DNA of 64,000 bases from Pseudomonas fluorescens (GTDB lineage: Bacteria > Pseudomonadota > Gammaproteobacteria > Pseudomonadales > Pseudomonadaceae), in contig NZ_LR134318.1 in assembly GCF_900636825.1 (NCBI RefSeq), positions 3,133,501-3,197,500 on the forward strand, read 5' to 3'. This document shows, one piece after another, positions 38,649-48,300 of the stretch (position 1 is the first letter of the stretch; every line of letters starts with the position of its first letter). Under the pieces are notes generated by a model. That model was not told the origin of the DNA. It saw only the letters and a program-made list of their open reading frames with translations, and ran no database searches. The position numbers were made by a program, and so were the translations under genes.

Positions 38649-40100
38649 TCAACCTTCCGCCGAGCGGCCGTTGCCAATGGCACACCCACCGGCTTGCATC
38701 TCGGGCGAGTCCGGCGCCTGCAACTGCATCGCCCCCATCGCATATAGACGAGCAATCAGCCGAACCGGCATTCCGCTGACATCCGTCATCCATTTCAATA
38801 CCTGCTCGGGTGCATGCAGACCTTGCATGGCTCGGTGAAGATCCGGCAAGGCCACCAGCATGCCGGGGTGACAGCTGCGCAAGAATCGCTCAAGCCCGGC
38901 ACCGCCGTTGACGAAAGGCGCGAACAGCAGACAGATCACTTGGGTTTCATCCATGGCGAATCCCAGCTGCAGCGCCTCGCGTGCCTGCTGTTGCGAATGG
39001 TTCAGATCCGCCCCGCTCCCAAACGTCGCCAGCCACTGTTCTCGGACAGATTCGGGGACTTGCCTGTGTTGCATCAGTTCGAGATTACGCTGGAGGAAGT
39101 CGCGAACCCCCGCCTCATAAGTACGCCCCTCAATAAAACTCGCGTGCAAACCTTCCAGGTAAGCCCCTACCAACGGGTCGGCATATTCGCTTTCGCTGTA
39201 TTGCTGCACGAGGTCGCCCGGCTGAAACCCGAGAAAATCACTCAGCAACGGCCAGCGCTCCTCCAGATTGCCGACGACCATATCGTGGATATCGACATAA
39301 CTTGTTCGCCGGCAGGCCTCGAATTTGCCCTCCGGGCGCCAGGGCGTCAGCTCGTCTTCGCTATGGAATTCGCGATAGAAATCACCATCCTGCCTGTCGA
39401 GCAACCCGAACAGCTCTTCAAACGTGCCTGAATTGCAGGGCAGCCCGCCGACTCCGGCTTTTTGCAGCGCCCGGTTCAGACCATCGAGAAAGTGTTTCTG
39501 CCGGCGCGGCGGCTCACTGCCGATCAGAGCGTCGACACCATGGTTCCAGCGGGCAACCTGGCTGTAGAGCCCTGCGGTGGCAATATAGGCGTCATCCCAC
39601 AGTTCGAGCTTTTCGCTGAAGCCACGGCGATGGGCAATCATGAGCAGATTGAATCGATTAGCCGCGACGCTTTCCTCTTTGACCGGCGCCTGAGCATCGA
39701 AAGGCAGTACCTCACGATTATCGACCATCACCAACTCGACTCGCGGATCATCGTAGAGAAACAGTGAGCTGTAGCTGCGATGCAGGTTTTGCAGGGTGCT
39801 GGCATCGTTGGCGTTCCAGCGCAAGGAGGCAACACGCAACTGGAACGTGGCCGGCGCACGGCCGGCAAGACTCAACTGGGCCGCTCTGAGCAACGCCAGG
39901 CTGTAGAAGCTGTCCCGGGCACCGGATTGCACCACCATCACCTTGAAATCACCGATGCGCTCCATCCCCCCCGCCGCCACCACGACTCTATGAATCAATA
40001 ACTGCAACGCCGTGCGCTCGGCACGCGAGAAGAAACTCATCAAGCGTTGCAGCACTTGCTGGTAGACGTAGTTCATTGCCTGATCATGGATTGCGCTCAT
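38649..40100 (-). CDS. Hypothetical protein of 483 residues, unknown family
   Basis: I do not recognise this protein. It has no signal peptide, no membrane helix and no nucleotide-binding motif. The N-terminal third ('FKVMVVQSGARDSFYSLALL', 'LFLYDDPRVELVMVDNREV') looks like an alpha/beta domain. The middle is rich in aromatic and acidic residues ('GDFYREFHSEDELTPWRPEG'), and the C-terminal third is helical. Codon use and length argue for a real gene. It precedes the MocR-type gene on the same strand by 50 bp, so the two are probably cotranscribed and functionally linked. Upstream is an AT-richer gap. Confidence 0.75.
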   Translation of the reverse strand: MSAIHDQAMNYVYQQVLQRLMSFFSRAERTALQLLIHRVVVAAGGMERIGDFKVMVVQSGARDSFYSLALLRAAQLSLAGRAPATFQLRVASLRWNANDASTLQNLHRSYSSLFLYDDPRVELVMVDNREVLPFDAQAPVKEESVAANRFNLLMIAHRRGFSEKLELWDDAYIATAGLYSQVARWNHGVDALIGSEPPRRQKHFLDGLNRALQKAGVGGLPCNSGTFEELFGLLDRQDGDFYREFHSEDELTPWRPEGKFEACRRTSYVDIHDMVVGNLEERWPLLSDFLGFQPGDLVQQYSESEYADPLVGAYLEGLHASFIEGRTYEAGVRDFLQRNLELMQHRQVPESVREQWLATFGSGADLNHSQQQAREALQLGFAMDETQVICLLFAPFVNGGAGLERFLRSCHPGMLVALPDLHRAMQGLHAPEQVLKWMTDVSGMPVRLIARLYAMGAMQLQAPDSPEMQAGGCAIGNGRSAEG

Positions 40101-40614
40101 CGGTACTTCACCCGGTAATCGAAATGGTCATGTCACGCAGTCCCAACAAGGGGACGCGTGAAAATTCATTAGTAAGTAATAGACGCTCAGATGCTAACAC
40201 TTGTGATTGCGTAGTTATTTGAAACACTTGATCTGAAAGGCACCCGATCAAAGTCCTATTAAGCCACGTATCACCTTGTTTTCTATGCCTTTTAGATATT
40301 GTTAAAAGCTTCTTCGGAAACTTCCCACAAGGTCCTACGGCAAATGAGCACAAGAAAAAAAGACGCAACTTCGGAATGGGACTACAGCCTTTAAACACAA
40401 GTAGACGTTAGAAATATCGGAAGTCGATTTATATCGAGCGAAGCAAATAGAATGCACAGCCATAGCTCATTCCTTGAGATGAAAGTAATCATTCAATTAT
40501 CAGGGCTTGTGTGGGGATTAGAAGATACAGATCGAGGGGAAAAACCGGTTCAGTTGCTGAACCGCCCCGTGCAGGGCGCCCGGGGAACTGTGGTTTTCAG
40601 GAGGATTAAACGCA
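40101..40614. other. AT-richer intergenic gap without supported gene
   Basis: More than 500 bp separate the unknown gene from the dehydrogenase gene. Base composition is visibly more AT-rich than the flanks. A 96-codon minus-strand frame (40108-40398) has no ribosome site and a composition unlike its neighbours, so I do not call it. A small hairpin 'ggttcag-ttg-ctgaacc' lies near 40546-40562. This gap presumably holds the promoter of the unknown gene and MocR pair. Confidence 0.6.
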
Positions 40615-40643
40615 AAAGAGTCCGTGGGATCACGGACTCTTTG
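40614..40643 (-). terminator. Rho-independent terminator after the dehydrogenase gene
   Basis: The stem 'aaagagtccgtg'/'cacggactcttt' with a short loop is followed on the minus strand by a T run. It lies about 25 bp beyond the stop codon of the dehydrogenase gene. Confidence 0.85.
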
Positions 40644-40665
40644 GTTGACGGACAGCTATTGGATA

Positions 40666-41688
40666 TCAGGCGGGCTCGACTTGCAGAGCAACCCGTTCAC
40701 GACACGGACATTCATCCATGTACCGGTGCGCCTCGACAAACTCGGTGAACGGAAACACTCGGGTCTTGAGCGGCAGCAACACACGATCCGCCGTCAACTG
40801 GTTGATGTCGCGCAGGGCACGTTGCAGCGCGACGTGATCCTGAACGATGCCCAACTCCGGCTTGCCGGTGAAGTTGCCGATGCAGTGCACGAAGAACTGA
40901 ATATTCTTCTGGAACGCTGCACAGGCCGGGAACGGCGTTTGATTGCCACCTTGCAGACCATACAAGACCAGACTGCCACGCGGTGCCAGCACATCCCCCA
41001 ACAGCGACATCTGCGGGCCGCCAAGGCCATCGAACACGACGTCGACGCCGCGATTGTCGGTGATCTTGTTGATCCGCATCAGCAGATCTTCTTCCTCGGT
41101 GACAATCACTTTTTCTGCGCCAAGGGACAGCAGGTATTCGCGCTCTTCCGCGTCTTTGGTCGCGGCAATCACCCGCACTCCCAGTGCCTTGCCCAACTGG
41201 ACGAACGAAGGGCCGGCGCAGTGACTGGCGTCAGTCACCAGGGCAAATTGGCCAGGCTTGACCCGCGCCAGATCGGCGTAAGCAAAATAGGCGATCAACA
41301 GTGGCGTGTAATGCACGCTGGCCTGAATCGGGCTGAGTACGTCTGGATAACGGGTCAACGCGGTACGCGGCAATATGATCTGCTCGCCATAAACCGGGTA
41401 GTCATTCGGGCTCTCGGCCGGAAAACTGGCAACCTTGTCACCCACCGACAGGTCATCGACACCATCGCCGATAGCTGTGACCACACCCGCCATCTCGTGG
41501 CCGAGGCCCGAAGGCAGACGTGCCTGCGACGAGGCCAGGTTCTGACGCCAGAGCGTGTCGTACCAGCTGATGCCGATCGCTTCGACACGCACCTGCACTT
41601 CGCCAGGACCTGGCTGAGCGGCCGCATGCTCTTCGCATTTGAGCACCTCGGCCGGACCAAACTTGTGAAAACGGATCGTGCGGGACAT
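40666..41688 (-). CDS. Zinc-type alcohol dehydrogenase / quinone oxidoreductase family (MDR)
   Basis: The start at ATG 41688 (MSRTIRFHKFGPAEVL) with GAGG upstream gives 340 residues. The GroES-like N-terminal domain has 'SGLGHEMAGVVTAIGDGVDD'. The Rossmann domain has 'VVFDGLGGPQMSLLGDVLAP', although the usual GGVG loop reads 'TDASHCAGPSFVQLGKALG'. The catalytic zinc ligands of true alcohol dehydrogenases are not complete, so a quinone or enone reductase role is likelier. It is divergent from the LysR gene, which probably controls it. Confidence 0.87.
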   Translation of the reverse strand: MSRTIRFHKFGPAEVLKCEEHAAAQPGPGEVQVRVEAIGISWYDTLWRQNLASSQARLPSGLGHEMAGVVTAIGDGVDDLSVGDKVASFPAESPNDYPVYGEQIILPRTALTRYPDVLSPIQASVHYTPLLIAYFAYADLARVKPGQFALVTDASHCAGPSFVQLGKALGVRVIAATKDAEEREYLLSLGAEKVIVTEEEDLLMRINKITDNRGVDVVFDGLGGPQMSLLGDVLAPRGSLVLYGLQGGNQTPFPACAAFQKNIQFFVHCIGNFTGKPELGIVQDHVALQRALRDINQLTADRVLLPLKTRVFPFTEFVEAHRYMDECPCRERVALQVEPA

Positions 41689-41747
41689 CGCAAACCTCGT
41701 CAAAGTAACCTCTAATGCCATGAACTCTATCTGGGCTTTCGACCCAC

Positions 41748-41771
41748 GACTATCAGTGGCTATTAATAGTC
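41748..41771. promoter_or_regulatory. Inverted repeat in the dehydrogenase/lysR divergent region
   Basis: GACTAT and ATAGTC lie 12 bp apart ('gactat...atagtc'), an interrupted dyad of the sort LysR regulators bind. It sits between the two divergent genes. This is a candidate site only. Confidence 0.45.
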
Positions 41772-41958
41772 AACATGCCTGTCATTGATTCCGCAGCAAT
41801 GGCGGCATTGGCGAAATCGATGAAAAAAGTGCTGCCACTGTTTCAGTAAAGCTGAATTTTCCGGTGCAGAGTACCAGCCTTTCCCCGTAAGATTCATGCC
41901 GGCCATTGTTCTCATATGGTCGCTCTCGTCAAGCTTGATGACTCTGCCAGGACTCCAG

Positions 41959-42876
41959 ATGAATCGTAATGACCTGCGTCGTGTCGACCTGAACCTGTTG
42001 ATCGTATTCGAAACATTGATGCACGAACGCAGTGTGACCCGGGCGGCGGAAAAATTGTTCCTTGGTCAACCGGCGATCAGCGCGGCGTTGTCGCGCTTGC
42101 GCAGTCTGTTCGATGATCCTTTATTCGTACGCACCGGACGCAGCATGGAGCCGTCCGCTCGGGCGGTGGAAATCTTCGCCCTGCTCTCGCCTGCGCTCGA
42201 CTCCATTTCGACGGCAGTAAGCCGTGCGGCAGAGTTCGATCCGGCGACCAGTACCTCGGTATTTCGTATCGGCCTGTCCGATGACGTCGAGTTCGCCCTG
42301 CTGCCCATGCTGCTCAAACGCTTGCGCGCCGAAGCGCCGGGCATCGTGCTGGTCGTGCGTCGGGTCAACTACATATTGATGCCGGGCCTGCTCGCCTCCG
42401 GAGAAATTTCCATCGGCGTCAGCTACACCACCGATTTGCCGGCCAACGCCAAACGCAAGGTTTTGCGTCGCAGCGCGCCAAAATTGCTGCGCGCTGACAC
42501 CGTGCCGGGACCGTTGAGTCTGGACGACTACTGCGCGCGCCCGCATGCGCTGGTGTCGTTTGCCGGAGACCTGAGTGGTTTCGTCGACGAAGAACTGGAA
42601 AAACTCGGACGCAAACGGCACGTAGTACTGGCGGTGCCGCAGTTCAATGGATTGGGCACGCTGCTGGCAGGCACGGACATCGTCGCCACCGTGCCGGATT
42701 ACACGGCGGAAGCACTAACGGCGGCTGGCGGTCTGCGCGCCGAAGACCCACCGTTGCCGACGCGCACGTTCGAGCTGCACATGGCGTGGCGTGGGTCTCA
42801 GGATAACGATCCGGGTGAGCGCTGGTTGCGGTCGCGGATTCAGATGTTCTTCGGCGATCCGGACAGTCTGCAGTAA
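41959..42876 (+). CDS. LysR-family transcriptional regulator
   Basis: The start at ATG 41959 (MNRNDLRRVDLNLLIVFETL) with AGGA upstream gives 305 residues; an earlier ATG at 41896 adds unsupported sequence. The HTH is 'SVTRAAEKLFLGQPAISAAL' plus 'LFDDPLFVRTGRSMEPSAR'. The C-terminal half is the ligand-binding domain ('FRIGLSDDVEFALLPMLLKR'). It is divergent from the quinone-reductase-like gene, the usual arrangement for a LysR regulator and its target. It does not look like MexT. Confidence 0.92.
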   Translation: MNRNDLRRVDLNLLIVFETLMHERSVTRAAEKLFLGQPAISAALSRLRSLFDDPLFVRTGRSMEPSARAVEIFALLSPALDSISTAVSRAAEFDPATSTSVFRIGLSDDVEFALLPMLLKRLRAEAPGIVLVVRRVNYILMPGLLASGEISIGVSYTTDLPANAKRKVLRRSAPKLLRADTVPGPLSLDDYCARPHALVSFAGDLSGFVDEELEKLGRKRHVVLAVPQFNGLGTLLAGTDIVATVPDYTAEALTAAGGLRAEDPPLPTRTFELHMAWRGSQDNDPGERWLRSRIQMFFGDPDSLQ

Positions 42877-43009
42877 CGCTGTTGTTGCCAAATCCCCTTC
42901 GCGTCCGTCGTGATGGCAATGTGCTAATGACAAATGCGGTAATAAAGTTTAACTTACTGCCGCGCCGGCCCATGGGGGCCGGAACACCCGCATTCAGTTA
43001 AGGAAAACG

Positions 43010-43357
43010 ATGGCAATGGTCTATTGTCGTGCTTGCGCCAAGGAGCTACACGAAACGGCGCTCACCTGCCCGCAATGCGGAGCCAGCCAACAACTCTTGG
43101 TGCCGCAGACGCACGCCGAAGTGCCTTGGCTGGCCATCGTCTCGATGATCCTGGGAATTATCAGCGCACTTACGCTGTTTGATGATTCCGAATGGGACGC
43201 TGAAACGATCCTCGGTGTTGGTGTTTTCAGCATCGCCGGTCTCGCTTGCGGCGTCATCTGTGTCAACCAAAAACAACCTGGTCGAAACCTCGCAATCGCC
43301 GGCATTATTTTGTCCGGCCTCACTGCGTTCGTTTTGGCTTGTCTATCGATTGAATAA
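43010..43357 (+). CDS. Zinc-ribbon membrane protein (DUF4190-like)
   Basis: This 115-residue protein has an N-terminal zinc ribbon ('MVYCRACAKELHETALTCPQ', CxxC-CxxC) and two to three membrane helices ('VSMILGIISALTLF', 'GVFSIAGLACGVICVN' and 'AIAGIILSGLTAFVLACL'). The C-terminal pattern resembles DUF4190. It is encoded 16 bp before a second protein with the same N-terminal ribbon. The role is unknown. Confidence 0.75.
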   Translation: MAMVYCRACAKELHETALTCPQCGASQQLLVPQTHAEVPWLAIVSMILGIISALTLFDDSEWDAETILGVGVFSIAGLACGVICVNQKQPGRNLAIAGIILSGLTAFVLACLSIE

Positions 43358-43373
43358 ATTTTAGGGAAAAAAT

Positions 43374-43835
43374 ATGAGCATGGTTTTCTGCCGCGGTTGC
43401 GCCAAGGAAATAAGCACCTTGGCCCTGGCTTGCCCACAGTGCGGCGCACCACAGGCAGCTCAGGCCGCGCCGCAGTCCTACGCAAGCGGCCCCGCCATCA
43501 CCACAGGCAATCCTTACCTTGAGGCATTGAAGAATTACGCCGTGTTCAACGGTCGCGCTACGCGTCGTGAATACTGGCTGTTCTTCCTTATCAACATGGG
43601 CGTCGCGTTCGTTATGGGCTTCATTGACGGTTTTGCCCAGACCGGCGGGGTTATGCAAGGTCTTTATAATCTGGCGATGCTGGTGCCGAGTATTGCCGTC
43701 GGTGTGCGCCGTATGCACGACACGGACCGTAGCGGCTGGTGGCTGTTGCTGCCGATCGTCAATATCGTTTTCCTCGCACAGGACAGCCAGCCTGGGCCGA
43801 ATCGTTTTGGTGCCAACCGCAAAGGCATCAACTGA
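43374..43835 (+). CDS. Zinc-ribbon DUF805 membrane protein
   Basis: This 153-residue protein has the zinc ribbon 'MVFCRGCAKEISTLALACPQ', a Pro/Ala-rich linker, and a DUF805 domain. The DUF805 signs are 'NGRATRREYWLFFLINMGVA' and 'AVGVRRMHDTDRSGWWLLLP'. It is membrane-embedded with its ribbon in the cytoplasm. It is probably cotranscribed with the preceding ribbon protein, and a terminator follows. Confidence 0.88.
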   Translation: MSMVFCRGCAKEISTLALACPQCGAPQAAQAAPQSYASGPAITTGNPYLEALKNYAVFNGRATRREYWLFFLINMGVAFVMGFIDGFAQTGGVMQGLYNLAMLVPSIAVGVRRMHDTDRSGWWLLLPIVNIVFLAQDSQPGPNRFGANRKGIN

Positions 43836-43854
43836 CAGCAGCACTGCATCAATC

Positions 43855-43886
43855 GAAACGGCCTTCACGGCCGTTTCTTTGTTTCT
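43855..43886 (+). terminator. Rho-independent terminator after the DUF805 gene
   Basis: A 9-bp stem 'gaaacggcc'/'ggccgtttc' with a 5-nt loop is followed by a T-rich stretch. It isolates the zinc-ribbon pair from the mexE promoter region. Confidence 0.9.
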
Positions 43887-44005
43887 GGCCTTCGCTTTCA
43901 TAATTGCGCTAAATCTTTGCAGTTCATGCAACAAGCTTTTGCGCTCAAATGAATTGATAGCCCCCTAACGAAAGGTGCATGCTAGAGGGCTTGATTCGCG
44001 CTTAT

Positions 44006-44020
44006 ATCATTCCGAATGAT
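44006..44020. promoter_or_regulatory. Candidate operator upstream of mexE
   Basis: 'atcattccgaatgat' is a 15-bp near-perfect palindrome about 85 bp before the mexE start. It has the form ATC-N9-GAT, which equals one half of the MexT (nod-box-like) consensus, but the upstream ATC-N5-GAT half is not clearly present. A weak TTGATT -35 begins at 43991 and overlaps the area. MexT itself is not encoded nearby. Confidence 0.4.
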
Positions 44021-44104
44021 AGTTACCTTTGCTTCATTCGATTCGTGCCATCACACCCCGCCGAGCATCATCCGCCCATCTTCAATACATTGGCGGATGC
44101 ATCC

Positions 44105-45358
44105 ATGGAACAATCACTCAAACATTTGCGCTTCCCGTTGGCCCTTTTGGCCGTACTGGTGATGAGCGCCTGCGGCAAGACTCCGGAGACTGCCGCCGCG
44201 CCACCTGCTGCCAAAGTCAGCGTGGCCAAGGTAATCGAACAACCGGTCAATGAGTGGGACGAGTTCACCGGGCGCCTTGAAGCGCCTGAAACCGTTGAAA
44301 TCCGTCCACGGGTTTCCGGACAGATCGACCAAGTCGCTTTCACCGAAGGCGCACTGGTCAAGAAAGGTGACTTGCTGTTCCAGATCGATCCGCGTCCGTT
44401 TCAGGCTGAGGTCCGCCGCCTCGAAGCACTCGTAGCCCAGGCTCGCGCCACCGCCACCCGCAGTGAAAACGAAGCCGGTCGTGGTGAGCGTCTGCGCGCC
44501 AGCAACGCGATCTCTGCCGAACTGGCTGATTCGCGCGCCAGCGCCGCTCAAGAAGCCCGCGCCGCCGTCGGTGCCCTGCAAGCGCAACTGGACCTGGCCA
44601 AACTGAACCTGAGCTTTACCCGCGTGACCGCGCCGATCAGTGGCCGCGTCAGCCGTGCCGAGATCACCGCCGGCAACCTGGTGACCGCCGACACCACCGC
44701 GCTGACCAGCGTGGTTTCTACCGATAGGGTCTACGCCTACTTCGACGCTGATGAACGCGTGTTCCTCAAGTACACCCAACTCGCTCGCAACGGCCAGCGC
44801 GGTGCTACCACGCCGGTGTACATGGGCCTGTCCAATGAAGACGGCAATCCGCACCTCGGCCAGATGAACTTCGTCGACAACCAGGTCAACCCGAAAACCG
44901 GCACTATCCGTGGCCGCGCCGTGTTCGACAACGCTGATGGCACCTACACCCCGGGGCTCTACGCGCGTCTGAAACTGGTCGGCAGCGGCACCTACAACGC
45001 CATGCTGATCAATGACGAAGCCGTCGGCACCGACCTCGGCAAGAAGTTCGTCCTGGTGATGGATGCGGACAACAAAACCGCCTATCGCGCCGTTGAACTG
45101 GGTCCGAAGATCGAAGGCCTGCGCATCGTCCGTACCGGTCTGAACAAAGACGACACGATCATCGTGAAGGGCCTGCAACGGGTTCGCCCTGGCTCGCCGG
45201 TCACTCCTGAAGTGATCCCGATGGCCAGCGAGCAAACCCTCGCGGCACTCGCTCAACAACGTCAAGCGCTGGAAGCCAGCAACCTGCCCAAAGTCGCCCC
45301 TGCCAAGGGTGCCTCGGGTTCGGCTGCGAAGCTGGCTGCTACGACCCCACGCGGTTAA
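44105..45358 (+). CDS. mexE: RND efflux periplasmic adaptor MexE
   Basis: This 417-residue lipoprotein starts at ATG 44105 (MEQSLKHLRFPLALLAVLVM). The lipobox is 'VLVMSACGK'. The adaptor body follows: 'VEIRPRVSGQIDQVAFTEGA', a coiled-coil hairpin around residues 100-165, and 'APISGRVSRAEITAGNLV'. The sequence closely recalls P. aeruginosa MexE, including the ending 'LAALAQQRQALEASNLPK'. It links inner-membrane MexF to outer-membrane OprN. The substrates of this pump type include chloramphenicol, quinolones and trimethoprim. Confidence 0.94.
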   Translation: MEQSLKHLRFPLALLAVLVMSACGKTPETAAAPPAAKVSVAKVIEQPVNEWDEFTGRLEAPETVEIRPRVSGQIDQVAFTEGALVKKGDLLFQIDPRPFQAEVRRLEALVAQARATATRSENEAGRGERLRASNAISAELADSRASAAQEARAAVGALQAQLDLAKLNLSFTRVTAPISGRVSRAEITAGNLVTADTTALTSVVSTDRVYAYFDADERVFLKYTQLARNGQRGATTPVYMGLSNEDGNPHLGQMNFVDNQVNPKTGTIRGRAVFDNADGTYTPGLYARLKLVGSGTYNAMLINDEAVGTDLGKKFVLVMDADNKTAYRAVELGPKIEGLRIVRTGLNKDDTIIVKGLQRVRPGSPVTPEVIPMASEQTLAALAQQRQALEASNLPKVAPAKGASGSAAKLAATTPRG

Positions 45359-45373
45359 GGGACGATAACTCCG

Positions 45374-48300
45374 ATGAATTTTTCCCAATTCTTCATTTCA
45401 CGGCCGATCTTCGCAGCGGTACTTTCGCTGCTGATCCTGATCGCCGGTGCGATTTCGCTGTTCCAGCTCCCGATCAGCGAATACCCGGAAGTCGTGCCGC
45501 CGACCGTGGTCGTGCGCGCCAACTTCCCCGGCGCCAACCCTAAAGTCATCGGTGAAACCGTGGCCGCTCCGCTGGAGCAAGCCATCACCGGCGTCGAGAA
45601 CATGTTGTACATGTCTTCGCAGTCGACCGCCGATGGCAAGATTACCCTGACCATCACTTTCGCCCTGGGCACCGACCTGGATAACGCGCAGGTGCAGGTG
45701 CAAAACCGGGTAACCCGAACCGAGCCCAAGCTTCCCGAGGAAGTGACACGAATCGGTATCACCGTCGACAAGGCTTCGCCCGACCTGACCATGGTTGTGC
45801 ACTTGACCTCGCCGGACAAACGCTACGACATGCTCTACCTGTCGAACTACGCGATCCTCAACATCAAGGATGAGCTTGCTCGCCTGAACGGTGTTGGCGA
45901 TGTGCAGCTGTTCGGTATGGGCGACTACTCGCTACGCGTCTGGCTCGACCCGAACAAGACCGCCTCGCGCAATTTGACCGCGACCGATGTGGTCACCGCG
46001 ATTCGTGAGCAAAACCGTCAGGTGGCGGCCGGTCAACTGGGTGCGCCCCCTGCCCCGAACGCCCAGAGCTTTCAGCTTTCGGTCAACACTCAGGGCCGTC
46101 TGGTTTCCGAGGAAGAATTCGAAAACATCATCATTCGTTCCGGCGATGATGGTGAGATCACTCGCCTCAAGGACATCGCGCGGGTTGAACTCGGTTCCAG
46201 TCAATACGCCCTGCGCTCGTTGCTGGACAACCAACCGGCGGTGGCCATCCCGATCTTCCAGCGTCCAGGCTCCAACGCCATCGACATCTCGAACGAAGTT
46301 CGCGGAAAAATGGACGAGCTGAAGAAAAACTTCCCGCAAGGGATGGACTACAGCATCGTTTATGACCCGACCATCTTCGTGCGCGGCTCGATCGAAGCGG
46401 TGGTTCACACGCTCTTCGAAGCATTGATCCTCGTGGTGCTGGTGGTAATCCTGTTCCTGCAAACCTGGCGTGCTTCGATCATTCCATTGGTTGCAGTGCC
46501 AGTGTCGCTGATCGGTACGTTCGCGGTGATGCACCTGTTCGGCTTCTCACTCAATGCGCTGTCGCTGTTCGGACTGGTGCTGGCCATCGGTATCGTGGTG
46601 GATGACGCCATCGTGGTGGTGGAGAACGTTGAGCGGAACATCGAACTGGGGTTGACCCCGGTCGAAGCCACCAAGCGCGCCATGCGTGAAGTGACCGGCC
46701 CGATCGTTGCCACGGCGCTGGTGCTGTGCGCGGTATTCATTCCGGCGGCATTCATTTCCGGTCTCACCGGGCAGTTCTACAAGCAATTCGCACTGACTAT
46801 CGCCATTTCGACGGTGATCTCGGCGTTCAACTCGCTGACCCTGTCGCCAGCACTGGCCGCTGTGTTGCTGAAAAGCCACGACGCACCGAAAGACCGTTTT
46901 TCCAAGATACTCGACAAGATCTTCGGTGGCTGGTTGTTCCGCCCATTCAACCGCTTCTTCGACCGCGCCAGCCATGGCTACGTCGGCACGGTGGGCCGGG
47001 TAATCCGCAGCAGCGGCATCGCCCTTCTGCTGTACGCAGGCTTGATGGTGCTGACCTTCTTCGGCTTCGCCAATACCCCGACCGGTTTCGTACCCGGTCA
47101 GGACAAGCAATACCTGGTGGCCTTCGCGCAATTGCCGGACGCGTCGAGTCTGGATCGCACTGAAGACGTGATCAAGCGCATGTCCGACCTGGCGCTGAAA
47201 CAGCCGGGCGTGGAAAGCGCCGTGGCGTTCCCGGGCCTGTCGATCAACGGCTTCACCAACAGCCCGAACGCCGGCATCGTTTTCGTGACCCTGAAGCCGT
47301 TCGAAGAGCGTAAAGACCCGAGCATGTCCGCCGGTGCAATTGCCGGTGCCCTGAACGGCCAGTTTGCGAACATTCAAGAGGCGTACATGGCGATCTTCCC
47401 GCCACCGCCGGTTCAAGGCTTGGGCACCATTGGTGGTTTCCGCCTGCAAATCGAAGACCGGGGCAACCTGGGCTACGACGAGCTGTACAAAGAAACCATG
47501 AACATCATCAACAAGAGCCACAACGTGCCGGAACTGGCTGGCCTGTTCACCAGTTACACCGTGAACGTGCCGCAAGTCGATGCAGCTATCGACCGCGAAA
47601 AAGCCAAGACCCACGGCGTTGCCGTCAGCGACATCTTCGACACCCTGCAGATCTACCTGGGTTCGCTGTATGCCAACGACTTCAACCGCTTCGGGCGCAC
47701 CTATCAGGTCAACGTTCAGGCCGAGCAACAGTTCCGCCTCGAATCCGATCAGATCGGTCAGCTGAAAGTCCGCAACAACAAAGGCGAAATGATCCCGCTG
47801 GCGACCTTCATCAAGGTCAGCGACACCTCGGGGCCGGATCGCGTGATGCATTACAACGGATTCATCACTGCTGAAATCAACGGTGCCGCAGCCCCAGGCT
47901 ACAGCTCTGGCCAAGCGGAAAAAGCCATCGAGAAACTGCTCAAGGAAGAACTTCCGAACGGCATGACCTACGAGTGGACCGACCTGACCTACCAGCAGAT
48001 TCTGTCCGGCAACACCGCGCTGTTCGTGTTCCCGCTCTGCGTACTGCTGGCGTTCCTGGTGCTCGCCGCCCAATACGAAAGCTGGAGCCTGCCATTAGCG
48101 GTGATCCTGATCGTACCGATGACCCTGCTGTCAGCGATTACCGGTGTGATCATCTCCGGCGGTGACAACAACATCTTTACCCAGATTGGCTTGATCGTGC
48201 TGGTGGGGCTTGCGTGCAAGAACGCGATTCTGATCGTCGAATTCGCCAAGGACAAACAGGAGGAAGGTCTGGGCCCGCTCGCTGCGGTGCTGGAAGCGTG

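Noticed and set aside
40108..40398. 96-codon minus-strand frame in the AT-richer gap
   Set aside because: No ribosome site, no recognisable features and composition unlike neighbouring genes.
41959..42876. LysR gene as MexT
   Set aside because: It is separated from mexE by two genes and a terminator, and is divergent from a dehydrogenase that is a more natural target.
46547..48073. Minus-strand frame of 508 codons opposite mexF
   Set aside because: Shadow of mexF; composition rich in His, Gln and Arg as expected from reverse reading of RND coding sequence.
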